This document shows positions 57,290 to 64,000 of a stretch of 64,000 nucleotides of DNA, in pieces (the first letter of the stretch is position 1; every line of letters begins with the position of its first letter). Both the position numbers and the translations under genes were made by a program. The stretch lies in contig NZ_CP042968.1 in the NCBI RefSeq assembly GCF_001693515.2, forward strand, positions 6,758,001-6,822,000, written 5' to 3'. The stretch is from Bradyrhizobium paxllaeri. Its GTDB lineage: Bacteria > Pseudomonadota > Alphaproteobacteria > Rhizobiales > Xanthobacteraceae. The notes under the pieces were generated by a model, which saw only the letters and a program-made list of their open reading frames with translations, ran no database searches and had not been told where the DNA came from.

Positions 57290-57583
57290 ATGTTCGATTT
57301 TCAGGACCTGTTTCAGTGGGATCGTTTCATTACGCCCACGATCATCAAGACTTTTTATTGGCTGGTCATCGGCTTGATCGTGCTGTTCGGCCTGTCCGGG
57401 ATCTTTTCGGCACTTGCCATGATGGCGATCAGCCCGTTCGGCGGATTCATTATGCTGTTGTCCGCAATCGCCGGCGTCGTGGTCGGCGTGGTGTTTTCGC
57501 GCATCGCCGCGGAATTCATCCTGATCGTCTTCCGTATCAACGAACATCTCGGCGCAATCCGTGACCAGGGCGGGATGCGGTAA
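57290..57583 (+). CDS. DUF4282 family membrane protein
   Basis: 97 aa with two hydrophobic helices (TFYWLVIGLIVLFGLSGIF, GFIMLLSAIAGVVVGVVFSR), then a conserved RIAAEFILIVFRINEHL end. This is the DUF4282 pattern of a small inner-membrane protein with unknown role. GGGGAGGGCCACCG precedes the ATG at 57290. Followed by palindromic repeat C2. Confidence 0.85.
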   Translation: MFDFQDLFQWDRFITPTIIKTFYWLVIGLIVLFGLSGIFSALAMMAISPFGGFIMLLSAIAGVVVGVVFSRIAAEFILIVFRINEHLGAIRDQGGMR

Positions 57584-57596
57584 TCACGCTGGAATC

Positions 57597-57682
57597 GTAA
57601 GGTGGGCAAAGCGTAGCGTGCCTACCATTCGCGCTGATGGAAAGATGGTAGGCACGGCGCGGTGCGCCTTTGCCCACCCTAC
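57597..57682. repeat. Palindromic repeat family C, copy 2
   Basis: GTAAGGTGGGCAAAGCGTAG and its mirror CCTTTGCCCACCCTAC, with an inner GTGCCTACCAT/ATGGTAGGCAC pair. Same architecture as copy 1 at 31373-31455. Confidence 0.85.
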
Positions 57683-57705
57683 GGGTCCGCATCCACGGTA
57701 ATATT

Positions 57706-58803
57706 TCAGTTATTGAACCTGAAATGCATCACGTCGCCGTCGGCGACGACATATTCCTTGCCTTCCAGCCGGAGCTTGCCGGCGTCGCGGGCGCCGGCTT
57801 CGCCGCTCAGCGCGACGTAGTCGGGATAGGCGATGGTCTCGGCCCGGATAAAGCCCTTTTCGAAATCGGTATGGATGACGCCGGCCGCCGCGGGCGCCTT
57901 GGTGCCGCGGTGGATGGTCCAGGCGCGGGCTTCCTTCGGGCCGACGGTGAAATAGGTGATGAGGTCGAGCAACTGGTAGCCGGCGCGGATCAGGCGGTCG
58001 AGGCCGGCCTCTTCCAGGCCGAGCGTATCGAGAAACTCGGCGCGTTCCTCGCGTGACAGGGTTGCGATCTCGGATTCGATCTTGGCCGAGATCACGACTG
58101 CAACCGCGCCTTCCTTCCTGGCGTGCTCGAACACCTGCTGCGAAAAGCTGTTGCCTTCCTTGGCCGAGCCTTCCTCGACGTTGCAGACGTAGAGCACCGG
58201 CTTGGAGGTCAGCAGACCGAGCATGCCGAAGGCGCGCTCTTCCTCAGGCTTGCGCTCGAGAAAGCGCGCGGGCTTGCCGTCACGCAAAAGCACCAGGGCG
58301 CGATTGACGAGATCGAGCGCTTCCTTGGCATCCTTGTCGTTACCCTTGGCCTTCTTGGCGAGGTTATCGACCCGCTTTTCCAGACTGTCGAGGTCGGCGA
58401 GCATCAGCTCGGTTTCGATGGTTTCGATATCGGCCAGCGGTGCGATCTTGCCTTCGACATGGGTGATGTCGGAATCTTCGAAACACCGCACCACATGCGC
58501 GACCGCATCGACCTCGCGGATGGTGGCGAGGAACTGGTTGCCGAGGCCTTCGCCCTTGGAGGCCCCGCGGACGAGGCCGGCGATATCGACGAAGGTCAGC
58601 CGCGTCGGGATAATCTGCGCCGAGCCCGCGATCGCCGATAGCTTGTCGAGCCGGGGATCGGGCACCGCGACCTCGCCGACATTCGGCTCGATGGTGCAGA
58701 ACGGATAATTCGCCGCCTGCGCCGCGGCCGTCTCGGTCAGCGCGTTGAACAGCGTCGACTTGCCGACATTGGGCAGGCCGACGATACCGCATTTGAATCC
58801 CAT
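57706..58803 (-). CDS. ychF: Ribosome-associated ATPase YchF/OLA1
   Basis: 365-aa P-loop NTPase. G1: [18 protein letters not shown]3-like [17 protein letters not shown]; the G4 region reads YVCNVEE, as in this ATP-preferring family. C-terminal TGS domain with [17 protein letters not shown]. It binds ribosomes and is linked to stress and antioxidant control. Downstream of pth and rplY on the same strand; palindromic repeat A3 sits between it and pth. Confidence 0.96.
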   Translation of the reverse strand: MGFKCGIVGLPNVGKSTLFNALTETAAAQAANYPFCTIEPNVGEVAVPDPRLDKLSAIAGSAQIIPTRLTFVDIAGLVRGASKGEGLGNQFLATIREVDAVAHVVRCFEDSDITHVEGKIAPLADIETIETELMLADLDSLEKRVDNLAKKAKGNDKDAKEALDLVNRALVLLRDGKPARFLERKPEEERAFGMLGLLTSKPVLYVCNVEEGSAKEGNSFSQQVFEHARKEGAVAVVISAKIESEIATLSREERAEFLDTLGLEEAGLDRLIRAGYQLLDLITYFTVGPKEARAWTIHRGTKAPAAAGVIHTDFEKGFIRAETIAYPDYVALSGEAGARDAGKLRLEGKEYVVADGDVMHFRFNN

Positions 58804-58826
58804 CGTGTCCTCAACTATTTCTCTTC

Positions 58827-58942
58827 GTCATGGCCGGGCTCGTCCCGGCCATCCACGTCTTGTCTCGTGCTGGCAAGGAAGACGTGGATGCCCGGCACAT
58901 CTGCGCGAAGACGCGCTTCGCGCTTTAGGCCGGGCATCACGT
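58827..58942. repeat. Palindromic repeat family A, copy 3 (longer variant)
   Basis: Same arms as copies 1 and 2 but with an additional GAAGACGCGCTTCGCGC insert in the distal arm. It lies in the spacer between ychF and pth. Confidence 0.8.
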
Positions 58943-58962
58943 CGGGGCAGTGACGCGAAAAG

Positions 58963-59571
58963 TCAGCCCTGCTTCCCGTCGTCTGCCTTGTCAAAAATTC
59001 CCTTGGCCTGCAGCGCCAGATGCACCTTGTTCGCAAACGAAGAGTCGTGCCCCGCCGCCAGCAAGCCGGCATTGTCGGCAACCGCCGCGCACAAGGCTTC
59101 CACCCAGGCCCGGTCGCTCTTCGCAAAGTCCGACAACACGTGGCTGTGAACCATTTCCTTGATGCCGGGATGACCGATCCCGAGCCGCACCCGGCGATAG
59201 TCGTTGCCGATATGCGAGGTGATCGAGCGCAGCCCATTGTGGCCGGCGATACCGCCGCCGACCTTGACGCGCACTTTTGCCGGCGGCAGTTCGAGTTCGT
59301 CCTGAAACACGGTGACGTCGGAAGCGCCGAGCTTGAAGAAGTTCGCAGCTTCCTGAACCGCGCGCCCGGACTCGTTCATGTAGGTGGTCGGCCGCAGCAG
59401 AACGACCTTCTCGCGATCGAGCGTGCCTTCGGAAGTCTCGCCCTGAAAACGGCGGCGCCACGGTGCGAAACCGTGACGCCGCGCAATTTCATCGACGGCC
59501 ATGAAGCCGATGTTGTGCCGGTTGTTCGCGTATTTCGAACCGGGGTTACCGAGACCGACAAACAGGCGCAT
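58963..59571 (-). CDS. pth: Peptidyl-tRNA hydrolase
   Basis: 202-aa enzyme that recycles peptidyl-tRNA. Marks: [20 protein letters not shown] (catalytic His follows NR), [41 protein letters not shown], and RLGIGHPG. Start at ATG 59571, 22 bp after the rplY stop; the longer ORF start at 59793 runs through rplY in another frame. Operon with rplY and ychF. Confidence 0.96.
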   Translation of the reverse strand: MRLFVGLGNPGSKYANNRHNIGFMAVDEIARRHGFAPWRRRFQGETSEGTLDREKVVLLRPTTYMNESGRAVQEAANFFKLGASDVTVFQDELELPPAKVRVKVGGGIAGHNGLRSITSHIGNDYRRVRLGIGHPGIKEMVHSHVLSDFAKSDRAWVEALCAAVADNAGLLAAGHDSSFANKVHLALQAKGIFDKADDGKQG

Positions 59572-59593
59572 GGCGCGGCATCCCTGCCGCTGC

Positions 59594-60316
59594 TTACTTC
59601 TTCTTGTCGCCGCCCGCCGGCGCCTTGGCGGCCGCCGCCGGAGCTGCAGCACCTGCCGCAGGCGCGGCAGCAGCGGCCGGAGCGGCACCCGCCGCCGGAG
59701 CAGCCGTGCCGGCAGCCGCGGCAGCCGCCGCAGCCTTCTGTTCTTCGGCGTAGCCGGACGGCGGCACGATGGTGACGAGCGTCGCGTCCTCACGCGACAG
59801 CGCCTTCACGCCGGCCGGCAGCTTGATCTCGGACAGATGCAGCGAGTGGCTGATTTCCAGCGCGCCGACGTCGGCATCGATGTACTGCGGAATGTTCTCG
59901 ACCGAGCACTCAAGATCGATGGTGTGGGTGACGATGTTGACGGTGCCGCCGCGCTTGACGCCGGGCGAGGTTTCGCCGTTGACGACATGCAGGGGAACGC
60001 TAACGCGGATGGTCGCGCCTTCGCCCAGCCGCAGGAAGTCGACATGCAGCGGGAAGTCCTTCACCGGATCGAGGTGGAAGTCGCGCGGAATCACGCGGTG
60101 CTTCTTGCCTTCGAGGTCGATGTCGAACAGCGTGGTCAGGAACCGGCCGGCCAGGATGCGCTGGCGCAGTTCCTTGTCGTCGACCGAAATGGTCACGGGG
60201 GGCTGGTTGTTGCCATAGATCACTCCGGGCACTCTCCCGGCGCGACGCTCTGCCCGGGCGGCCCCCTTGCCGCTCTGCGGACGTGCGGTCGCCTTCAATT
60301 CCTTGACGGTCGCCAT
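59594..60316 (-). CDS. rplY: 50S ribosomal protein L25 (general stress protein Ctc type)
   Basis: 240-aa L25/TL5-type protein. The N-terminal L25 domain has [20 protein letters not shown] and [14 protein letters not shown]; the second domain has [18 protein letters not shown] and [18 protein letters not shown]. It ends with a long Ala/Pro-rich tail (from about residue 195). It binds 5S rRNA in the large subunit. First gene of the rplY-pth(-ychF) unit. Confidence 0.95.
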   Translation of the reverse strand: MATVKELKATARPQSGKGAARAERRAGRVPGVIYGNNQPPVTISVDDKELRQRILAGRFLTTLFDIDLEGKKHRVIPRDFHLDPVKDFPLHVDFLRLGEGATIRVSVPLHVVNGETSPGVKRGGTVNIVTHTIDLECSVENIPQYIDADVGALEISHSLHLSEIKLPAGVKALSREDATLVTIVPPSGYAEEQKAAAAAAAAGTAAPAAGAAPAAAAAPAAGAAAPAAAAKAPAGGDKKK

Positions 60317-60501
60317 CGTGCTAAGTCCTTGTTTTCTAAAAAGTTAAAGGCCGCATCGCGGCCCGTTGGCGTCCCACAGCAAGCCTCCAGGGGTGCGGGG
60401 GCTGCGGACGTGGCGGGCTTTTAGCCCCAAAGGGGCGAAATGACAAGGAAATGAAGGGATTTTTCTGCGGGTTTAAGGGCTAGTGCCCCTCCCCTCAAGC
60501 C

Positions 60502-60586
60502 GTCATGCCCGGTCTTGGACCGGGCATCCACGCCCTTGCCGCCGCGACGAAGGACGTGGATGGCCGGGACAAGCCCGGCCATGACG
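60502..60586. repeat. Palindromic repeat family A, copy 4
   Basis: ATGCCCGGTCTTGGACCGGGCAT on the left and TGGCCGGGACAAGCCCGGCCA on the right, with an ATCCACG/CGTGGAT pair inside; arm order is swapped relative to copies 1-3. Lies between rplY and ubiK. Confidence 0.8.
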
Positions 60587-60604
60587 ATTGGTGAAGAAAA
60601 ACTC

Positions 60605-60898
60605 CTACCCGTCCGCCTTCAGGCTGCCGGCATCCGGGGCAGCCGGCGAAATGCCGAGCTTGGCTTCCAGGGCCGCGATCCGGCTCTTGAGCGCCTCGTT
60701 TTCCTCGCGCGCCAGGCGGGCCATGTCCTTGACCGCGTCGAACTCCTCGCGCTTGACGAGATCGAGGTCGCGCAGGATGCGTTCGGCCTGGTTGCGCATG
60801 ACCGTATCGACCTCGCGCTTGACGCCCTGCGCGGCGCCGGCGGCGTCGTTCATCAAACGGCCGATCTCGTCGAAAAACCGATTGCTGGTCTGGGTCAT
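60605..60898 (-). CDS. ubiK: UbiK-like accessory protein (BMFP family)
   Basis: 97-aa protein starting MTQTSNRFFDEIGRLMNDAA, with a C-terminal coiled-coil (LVKREEFDAVKDMARLAREE, ALKSRIAALEAKLG). This matches the UbiK/YqiC family that supports ubiquinone biosynthesis. The ATG at 60898 is used; the frame from 60982 gives a less typical extension. Confidence 0.88.
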   Translation of the reverse strand: MTQTSNRFFDEIGRLMNDAAGAAQGVKREVDTVMRNQAERILRDLDLVKREEFDAVKDMARLAREENEALKSRIAALEAKLGISPAAPDAGSLKADG

Positions 60899-61085
60899 CT
60901 CAAAACGCTCCGGTCGCTGCAAATTGATCGCTACGACAAGACAATGGCAATCCCGGGAGAAACGTTCAAGAGCGCGGTTCAAGGCTCGACGTGACGGCCG
61001 TTCGCCTTGTCATGCTGCGGTTTCCTTGCAATCGTATCGAACACTTAAGCCAGCCCCCGGAATCACGAAGCAAAAAGAAACGCCC

Positions 61086-61820
61086 ATGATCGACCAGCAG
61101 ATCGATATTGCGACCAAGGACGGCAAGACCACGACCTTCATCACCCATCCCGAGCGCGGCGGGCCCTTCCCGGTCATCATCTTCTACATGGATGCTCCGG
61201 CAATCCGCGAGGAACTGCGTGACATGGCGCGCCGCCTCGGCACGTCGGGCTATTACGTGATGCTGCCCAACCTTTATTACCGTTCGGGCGTCATGGAGCT
61301 CGGGCCAATTCCACCGGATCCGGAGGCGCCCGAGCGCAAGCGGATGTTCGGCTTCATGAACTCGATCAACATTCCCATGGTGATGGATGACACCAAGGCC
61401 CTGATCGCCTTCGCCGAGACGCAAGAAGCGGCAAACACGAAAATCGTCGGCACCGTCGGCTACTGCATGAGCGGCCGCTACGCCGTCAACGCGGCCACGC
61501 AGTTCCCGGATCGCGTGAAGGCGGCGGCTTCCATCTACGGCACGCATCTTGCGACCGACCAGGCAGACAGCCCGCATCTGGCTGCATCGAAGACCAAGGC
61601 CGAATTGTATTTCGCCTGCGCCGAGACCGACATCTACGCGCCGCAGGAAATCATCGACAAGTTGAAGCAGGCGATGCAGGGAACGAAGAACGAGGTCGAG
61701 ATCTTTCCCGACACCCATCACGGCTTCGCCTTCCCGAAACGGCCGGTCTATAACCGCGACGCCGCCGAGCGGCACTGGGAGCGGCTGTTGGCGCTCTATC
61801 GCCGCAACCTCGCGCAGTAG
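61086..61820 (+). CDS. Dienelactone hydrolase family protein
   Basis: 244-aa alpha/beta hydrolase of the dienelactone hydrolase family. The Cys nucleophile is in VGTVGYCMSGRYAVNAA, the Asp is likely in ACAETDIYAPQ, and the His is in FPDTHHGFAFPKR. Begins MIDQQIDIATKDGKT. Substrate unknown. The next gene (lgt) starts 12 bp after its stop. Confidence 0.92.
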   Translation: MIDQQIDIATKDGKTTTFITHPERGGPFPVIIFYMDAPAIREELRDMARRLGTSGYYVMLPNLYYRSGVMELGPIPPDPEAPERKRMFGFMNSINIPMVMDDTKALIAFAETQEAANTKIVGTVGYCMSGRYAVNAATQFPDRVKAAASIYGTHLATDQADSPHLAASKTKAELYFACAETDIYAPQEIIDKLKQAMQGTKNEVEIFPDTHHGFAFPKRPVYNRDAAERHWERLLALYRRNLAQ

Positions 61821-61832
61821 ACATCCCGCACG

Positions 61833-62675
61833 ATGCCCTTCCTCACCATTACCTTTCCGGAAATCGACCCGGTCGCCATTTCGATCGGACCGCTCGCGAT
61901 CCGATGGTATGCGCTGGCCTATATCTGCGGCATCGTGCTCGGATGGATGTATGCGCGCGTGCTGATCAGGAGCGAGAAATTGTGGGGCGGGCCGGCGCCG
62001 ATCGCGCCGGTGCAACTCGACGACTTCATTCTCTGGGTCACGCTCGGCATCATCATCGGCGGCCGTACCGGCTACGTGCTGTTCTATAACCCGGCCTTCT
62101 TCATCCAGAATCCCGCCGCCATTCTCAAACTATGGGAAGGCGGCATGTCCTTCCATGGCGGGTTTCTCGGCTGCGTCGCGGCGGTGATGCTGTTTGCGCA
62201 CAAGAACAATATCTCCATCCTTTCGCTTGGCGACATCACGACTGCCGTCGCTCCGATCGGAATTTTCCTCGGTCGGCTCGCCAACTTCATCAAGGGCGAG
62301 TTGTGGGGACGAACGGCGGATGCCAGCGTGCCCTGGGCCATGGTGTTTCCGGATGGCGGGCCGCTGCCGCGTCACCCCAGCCAGCTCTACGAGGCCGGGC
62401 TCGAGGGCCTCCTGCTGTTTGCGGTGTTGGCTGTCATGATCCGGATGGGCGCGCTGAAGCGGCCCGGCCTGATCCTCGGCAGCTTCATTGCGATCTACGC
62501 GCTCGCGCGCATCGCCAGCGAGTTTTTCCGCGAACCCGATCCCCAGCTCGGATTTTTGTGGGGCGGGCTGACCATGGGTATGCTGTTATCGGTGCCGATG
62601 ATCATTGCCGGGGGCATCCTGATCATGATGGCATGGCGCCGCGGAACGCCGCAGCATATAGAGAAGTCGATTTAA
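61833..62675 (+). CDS. lgt: Prolipoprotein diacylglyceryl transferase Lgt
   Basis: 280-aa inner-membrane enzyme that adds diacylglycerol to the lipobox Cys of prolipoproteins. Marks: [53 protein letters not shown] and [14 protein letters not shown]. About seven helices. 8 bp lie between its stop and the GTG start of the following gene. Confidence 0.97.
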   Translation: MPFLTITFPEIDPVAISIGPLAIRWYALAYICGIVLGWMYARVLIRSEKLWGGPAPIAPVQLDDFILWVTLGIIIGGRTGYVLFYNPAFFIQNPAAILKLWEGGMSFHGGFLGCVAAVMLFAHKNNISILSLGDITTAVAPIGIFLGRLANFIKGELWGRTADASVPWAMVFPDGGPLPRHPSQLYEAGLEGLLLFAVLAVMIRMGALKRPGLILGSFIAIYALARIASEFFREPDPQLGFLWGGLTMGMLLSVPMIIAGGILIMMAWRRGTPQHIEKSI

Positions 62676-62683
62676 GGCAGGCC

Positions 62684-63811
62684 GTGACCGAATTTTCACC
62701 GTTGCAGGCGGAGATCCACAAGCTGATCAGATCGTCAGGACCGATGCCGGTCTGGCGGTACATGGAGCTGTGCCTGATGCATCCCGAGCACGGCTATTAC
62801 GTGTCGCGCGATCCGCTCGGCCGCGAAGGCGATTTCACCACCGCGCCCGAGGTCAGCCAGATGTTCGGCGAACTGCTCGGCCTGTGGGCGGCCTCGGTCT
62901 GGAAGGCGATCGGCTCGCCGCCTGCGCTGCGCCTGGTCGAACTCGGTCCCGGCCGCGGCACCATGATGGCGGACGTGCTGCGCGCGGTCCGCGTGCTGCC
63001 ACCGCTCTATCAATCGCTCCATGTCGACCTCGTCGAGGTCAATCCGGTGCTGCGCGAGAAGCAGCGGGCGACGCTATCCGGCGTGCGCAACATTACCTGG
63101 CACGACAACATCGACGACGTGCCCGAGGGTCCCGCGGTCATCCTCGCCAACGAATATTTCGACGTGCTGCCGATCCATCAGGTGGTGAAGCGCGAGACCG
63201 GCTGGCACGAGCGCGTCGTCAACCTCGACGCCGATGGCAAGCTGGTATTCGCAGCCGCAGACGACCCGATACCGCGCTTTGAGGTGCTGCTGCCGCCGCT
63301 GGTGCGCGCGGCTCCGGTCGGTGCCGTGTTCGAATGGCGGCCGGACAACGAGATGATGAAGATCGCAACGCGGGTTCGCCACCAGGACGGCGCGGCGCTG
63401 ATCATCGATTACGGCCATGTGCGCAGCGACGCCGGCGATACTTTCCAGGCGATTGCCCGCCACAGCTTTGCCGATCCGCTGAAAAACCCAGGACAGGCCG
63501 ACGTCACCGCCCATGTCGATTTCCAGGCGCTGGCGCGCGCGGCAGAAGACGTCGGCGCACGCGTTCACGGGCCGGTGACGCAGGGTGAATTCCTCAAGCG
63601 GCTCGGCATCGAGACGCGCGCCGTCACGCTGATGGGAAAAACCACGCCGGAAGTTTCCGCCGATATTTCCGCCGCGCTGAAGCGCCTGACCGACAGCGGT
63701 CGCGGCGGCATGGGATCGATGTTCAAGGTGATTGCGGTCACCGAGCCCAATCTCACCTCGGTCGCAGGTCTCAGCGACGAACCGCAGGCCGCGGGAGACG
63801 AGACGGAATGA
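62684..63811 (+). CDS. MidA/NDUFAF7-like SAM-dependent methyltransferase (DUF185)
   Basis: 375-aa class I methyltransferase. SAM motif: RLVELGPGRGTMMADVLR. FDVLPIHQVV and ALIIDYGHVRSD are family landmarks, with GDFTTAPEVSQMFGELLGLW near the start. The eukaryotic homologue methylates a complex I subunit Arg; the bacterial substrate is not known. GTG at 62684 is chosen because AAGGCAGGCC precedes it and there is no in-frame ATG at the family start. Overlaps pgeF. Confidence 0.9.
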   Translation: MTEFSPLQAEIHKLIRSSGPMPVWRYMELCLMHPEHGYYVSRDPLGREGDFTTAPEVSQMFGELLGLWAASVWKAIGSPPALRLVELGPGRGTMMADVLRAVRVLPPLYQSLHVDLVEVNPVLREKQRATLSGVRNITWHDNIDDVPEGPAVILANEYFDVLPIHQVVKRETGWHERVVNLDADGKLVFAAADDPIPRFEVLLPPLVRAAPVGAVFEWRPDNEMMKIATRVRHQDGAALIIDYGHVRSDAGDTFQAIARHSFADPLKNPGQADVTAHVDFQALARAAEDVGARVHGPVTQGEFLKRLGIETRAVTLMGKTTPEVSADISAALKRLTDSGRGGMGSMFKVIAVTEPNLTSVAGLSDEPQAAGDETE

Positions 63812-64000
63812 CGTTCAGATCATCGCTGCTCGCGGCCATTCCCGGCCTGCGCCACGCCTTCTTCACCCGCGAGGGCGGGGTATCCAGTGGAATTTATGAA
63901 GGCCTCAATGGCGGCCTCGGCTCGAACGATGATCCGGCTCATGTCGCCGAAAATCGCCGCCGGATGGCCGAGCAGATGGGCGTTGCGCCCGAGCACTTGC
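63808..64000 (+). CDS. pgeF: Multicopper/LACC1-domain polyphenol oxidase family protein, partial
   Basis: First 64 residues only: MTFRSSLLAAIPGLRHAFFT followed by REGGVSSGIYEGLNGGLGSN. This is the PgeF/YfiH family start. Family members act on purine nucleosides (LACC1-like); the bacterial role includes peptidoglycan editing. It overlaps the preceding gene (ATGA at 63808-63811). Cut by the window edge. Confidence 0.9.
   Translation, partial: MTFRSSLLAAIPGLRHAFFTREGGVSSGIYEGLNGGLGSNDDPAHVAENRRRMAEQMGVAPEHL

Overview
The window looks like chromosomal DNA of a Bradyrhizobium-type alphaproteobacterium. It is GC-rich with dense short operons. It carries Omp25/Omp31-like barrel proteins, DUF992 proteins and a UvrB with long tails. 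The same palindromic intergenic repeats recur between genes. I base the genus on this gene content and on remembered repeat sequences; no search was run. No tRNA, rRNA, CRISPR array or intact prophage was seen.

Layout. 0-12 kb holds serC (partial), a GST-acetyltransferase pair, two outer-membrane barrels, an Fsr-type efflux pump, glmM, an FMN-dependent lactate dehydrogenase, two tandem copies of a 208-aa exported protein, and aroE with a GTG start. 12-22 kb holds an EF-G-like GTPase without the usual catalytic His, an alpha/beta hydrolase, two DUF992 paralogues flanking a HigB/HigA-like module whose toxin gene is frameshifted, an aspartate aminotransferase, a GT87 membrane glycosyltransferase and a second GST. 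22-33 kb holds a PQQ-type sugar dehydrogenase, an M20 peptidase, a PAS protein without an output domain, an aldo/keto reductase, a DUF1800/Tat-DUF1501 pair, a CWC-HAD overlap pair, and a TetR gene divergent from an enoyl-CoA hydratase gene with a palindrome between them. 33-39 kb holds an animal-type haem peroxidase, a Nu-class GST and a 571-aa protein that combines a transglycosylase-like domain, an SH3-like segment and a Cys/His amidase-like domain.

39-47 kb holds a LysR-monooxygenase pair, uvrB with N- and C-terminal extensions, and a MASE1 histidine kinase. 47-51 kb is gene-poor: small orphan genes, two copies of a decaying SEC-C motif segment, and a roughly 550-bp block with a 19-bp perfect stem that resembles a non-coding block recurring in Bradyrhizobium genomes. 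51-57 kb holds exported hypotheticals, two SnoaL/NTF2-like paralogues and two adjacent MaoC-type genes. 57-64 kb is housekeeping: rplY-pth-ychF on the minus strand, then ubiK (minus), and a dienelactone hydrolase-lgt-midA-like-pgeF (partial) run on the plus strand.

The most unusual items are the three-domain peptidoglycan-hydrolase-like protein without a signal peptide, the EF-G-like protein with an altered switch II, the animal-type peroxidase, the broken toxin gene and the recurring block at 50.5-51.0 kb. I did not find a clearly new multi-gene defence or secretion system.
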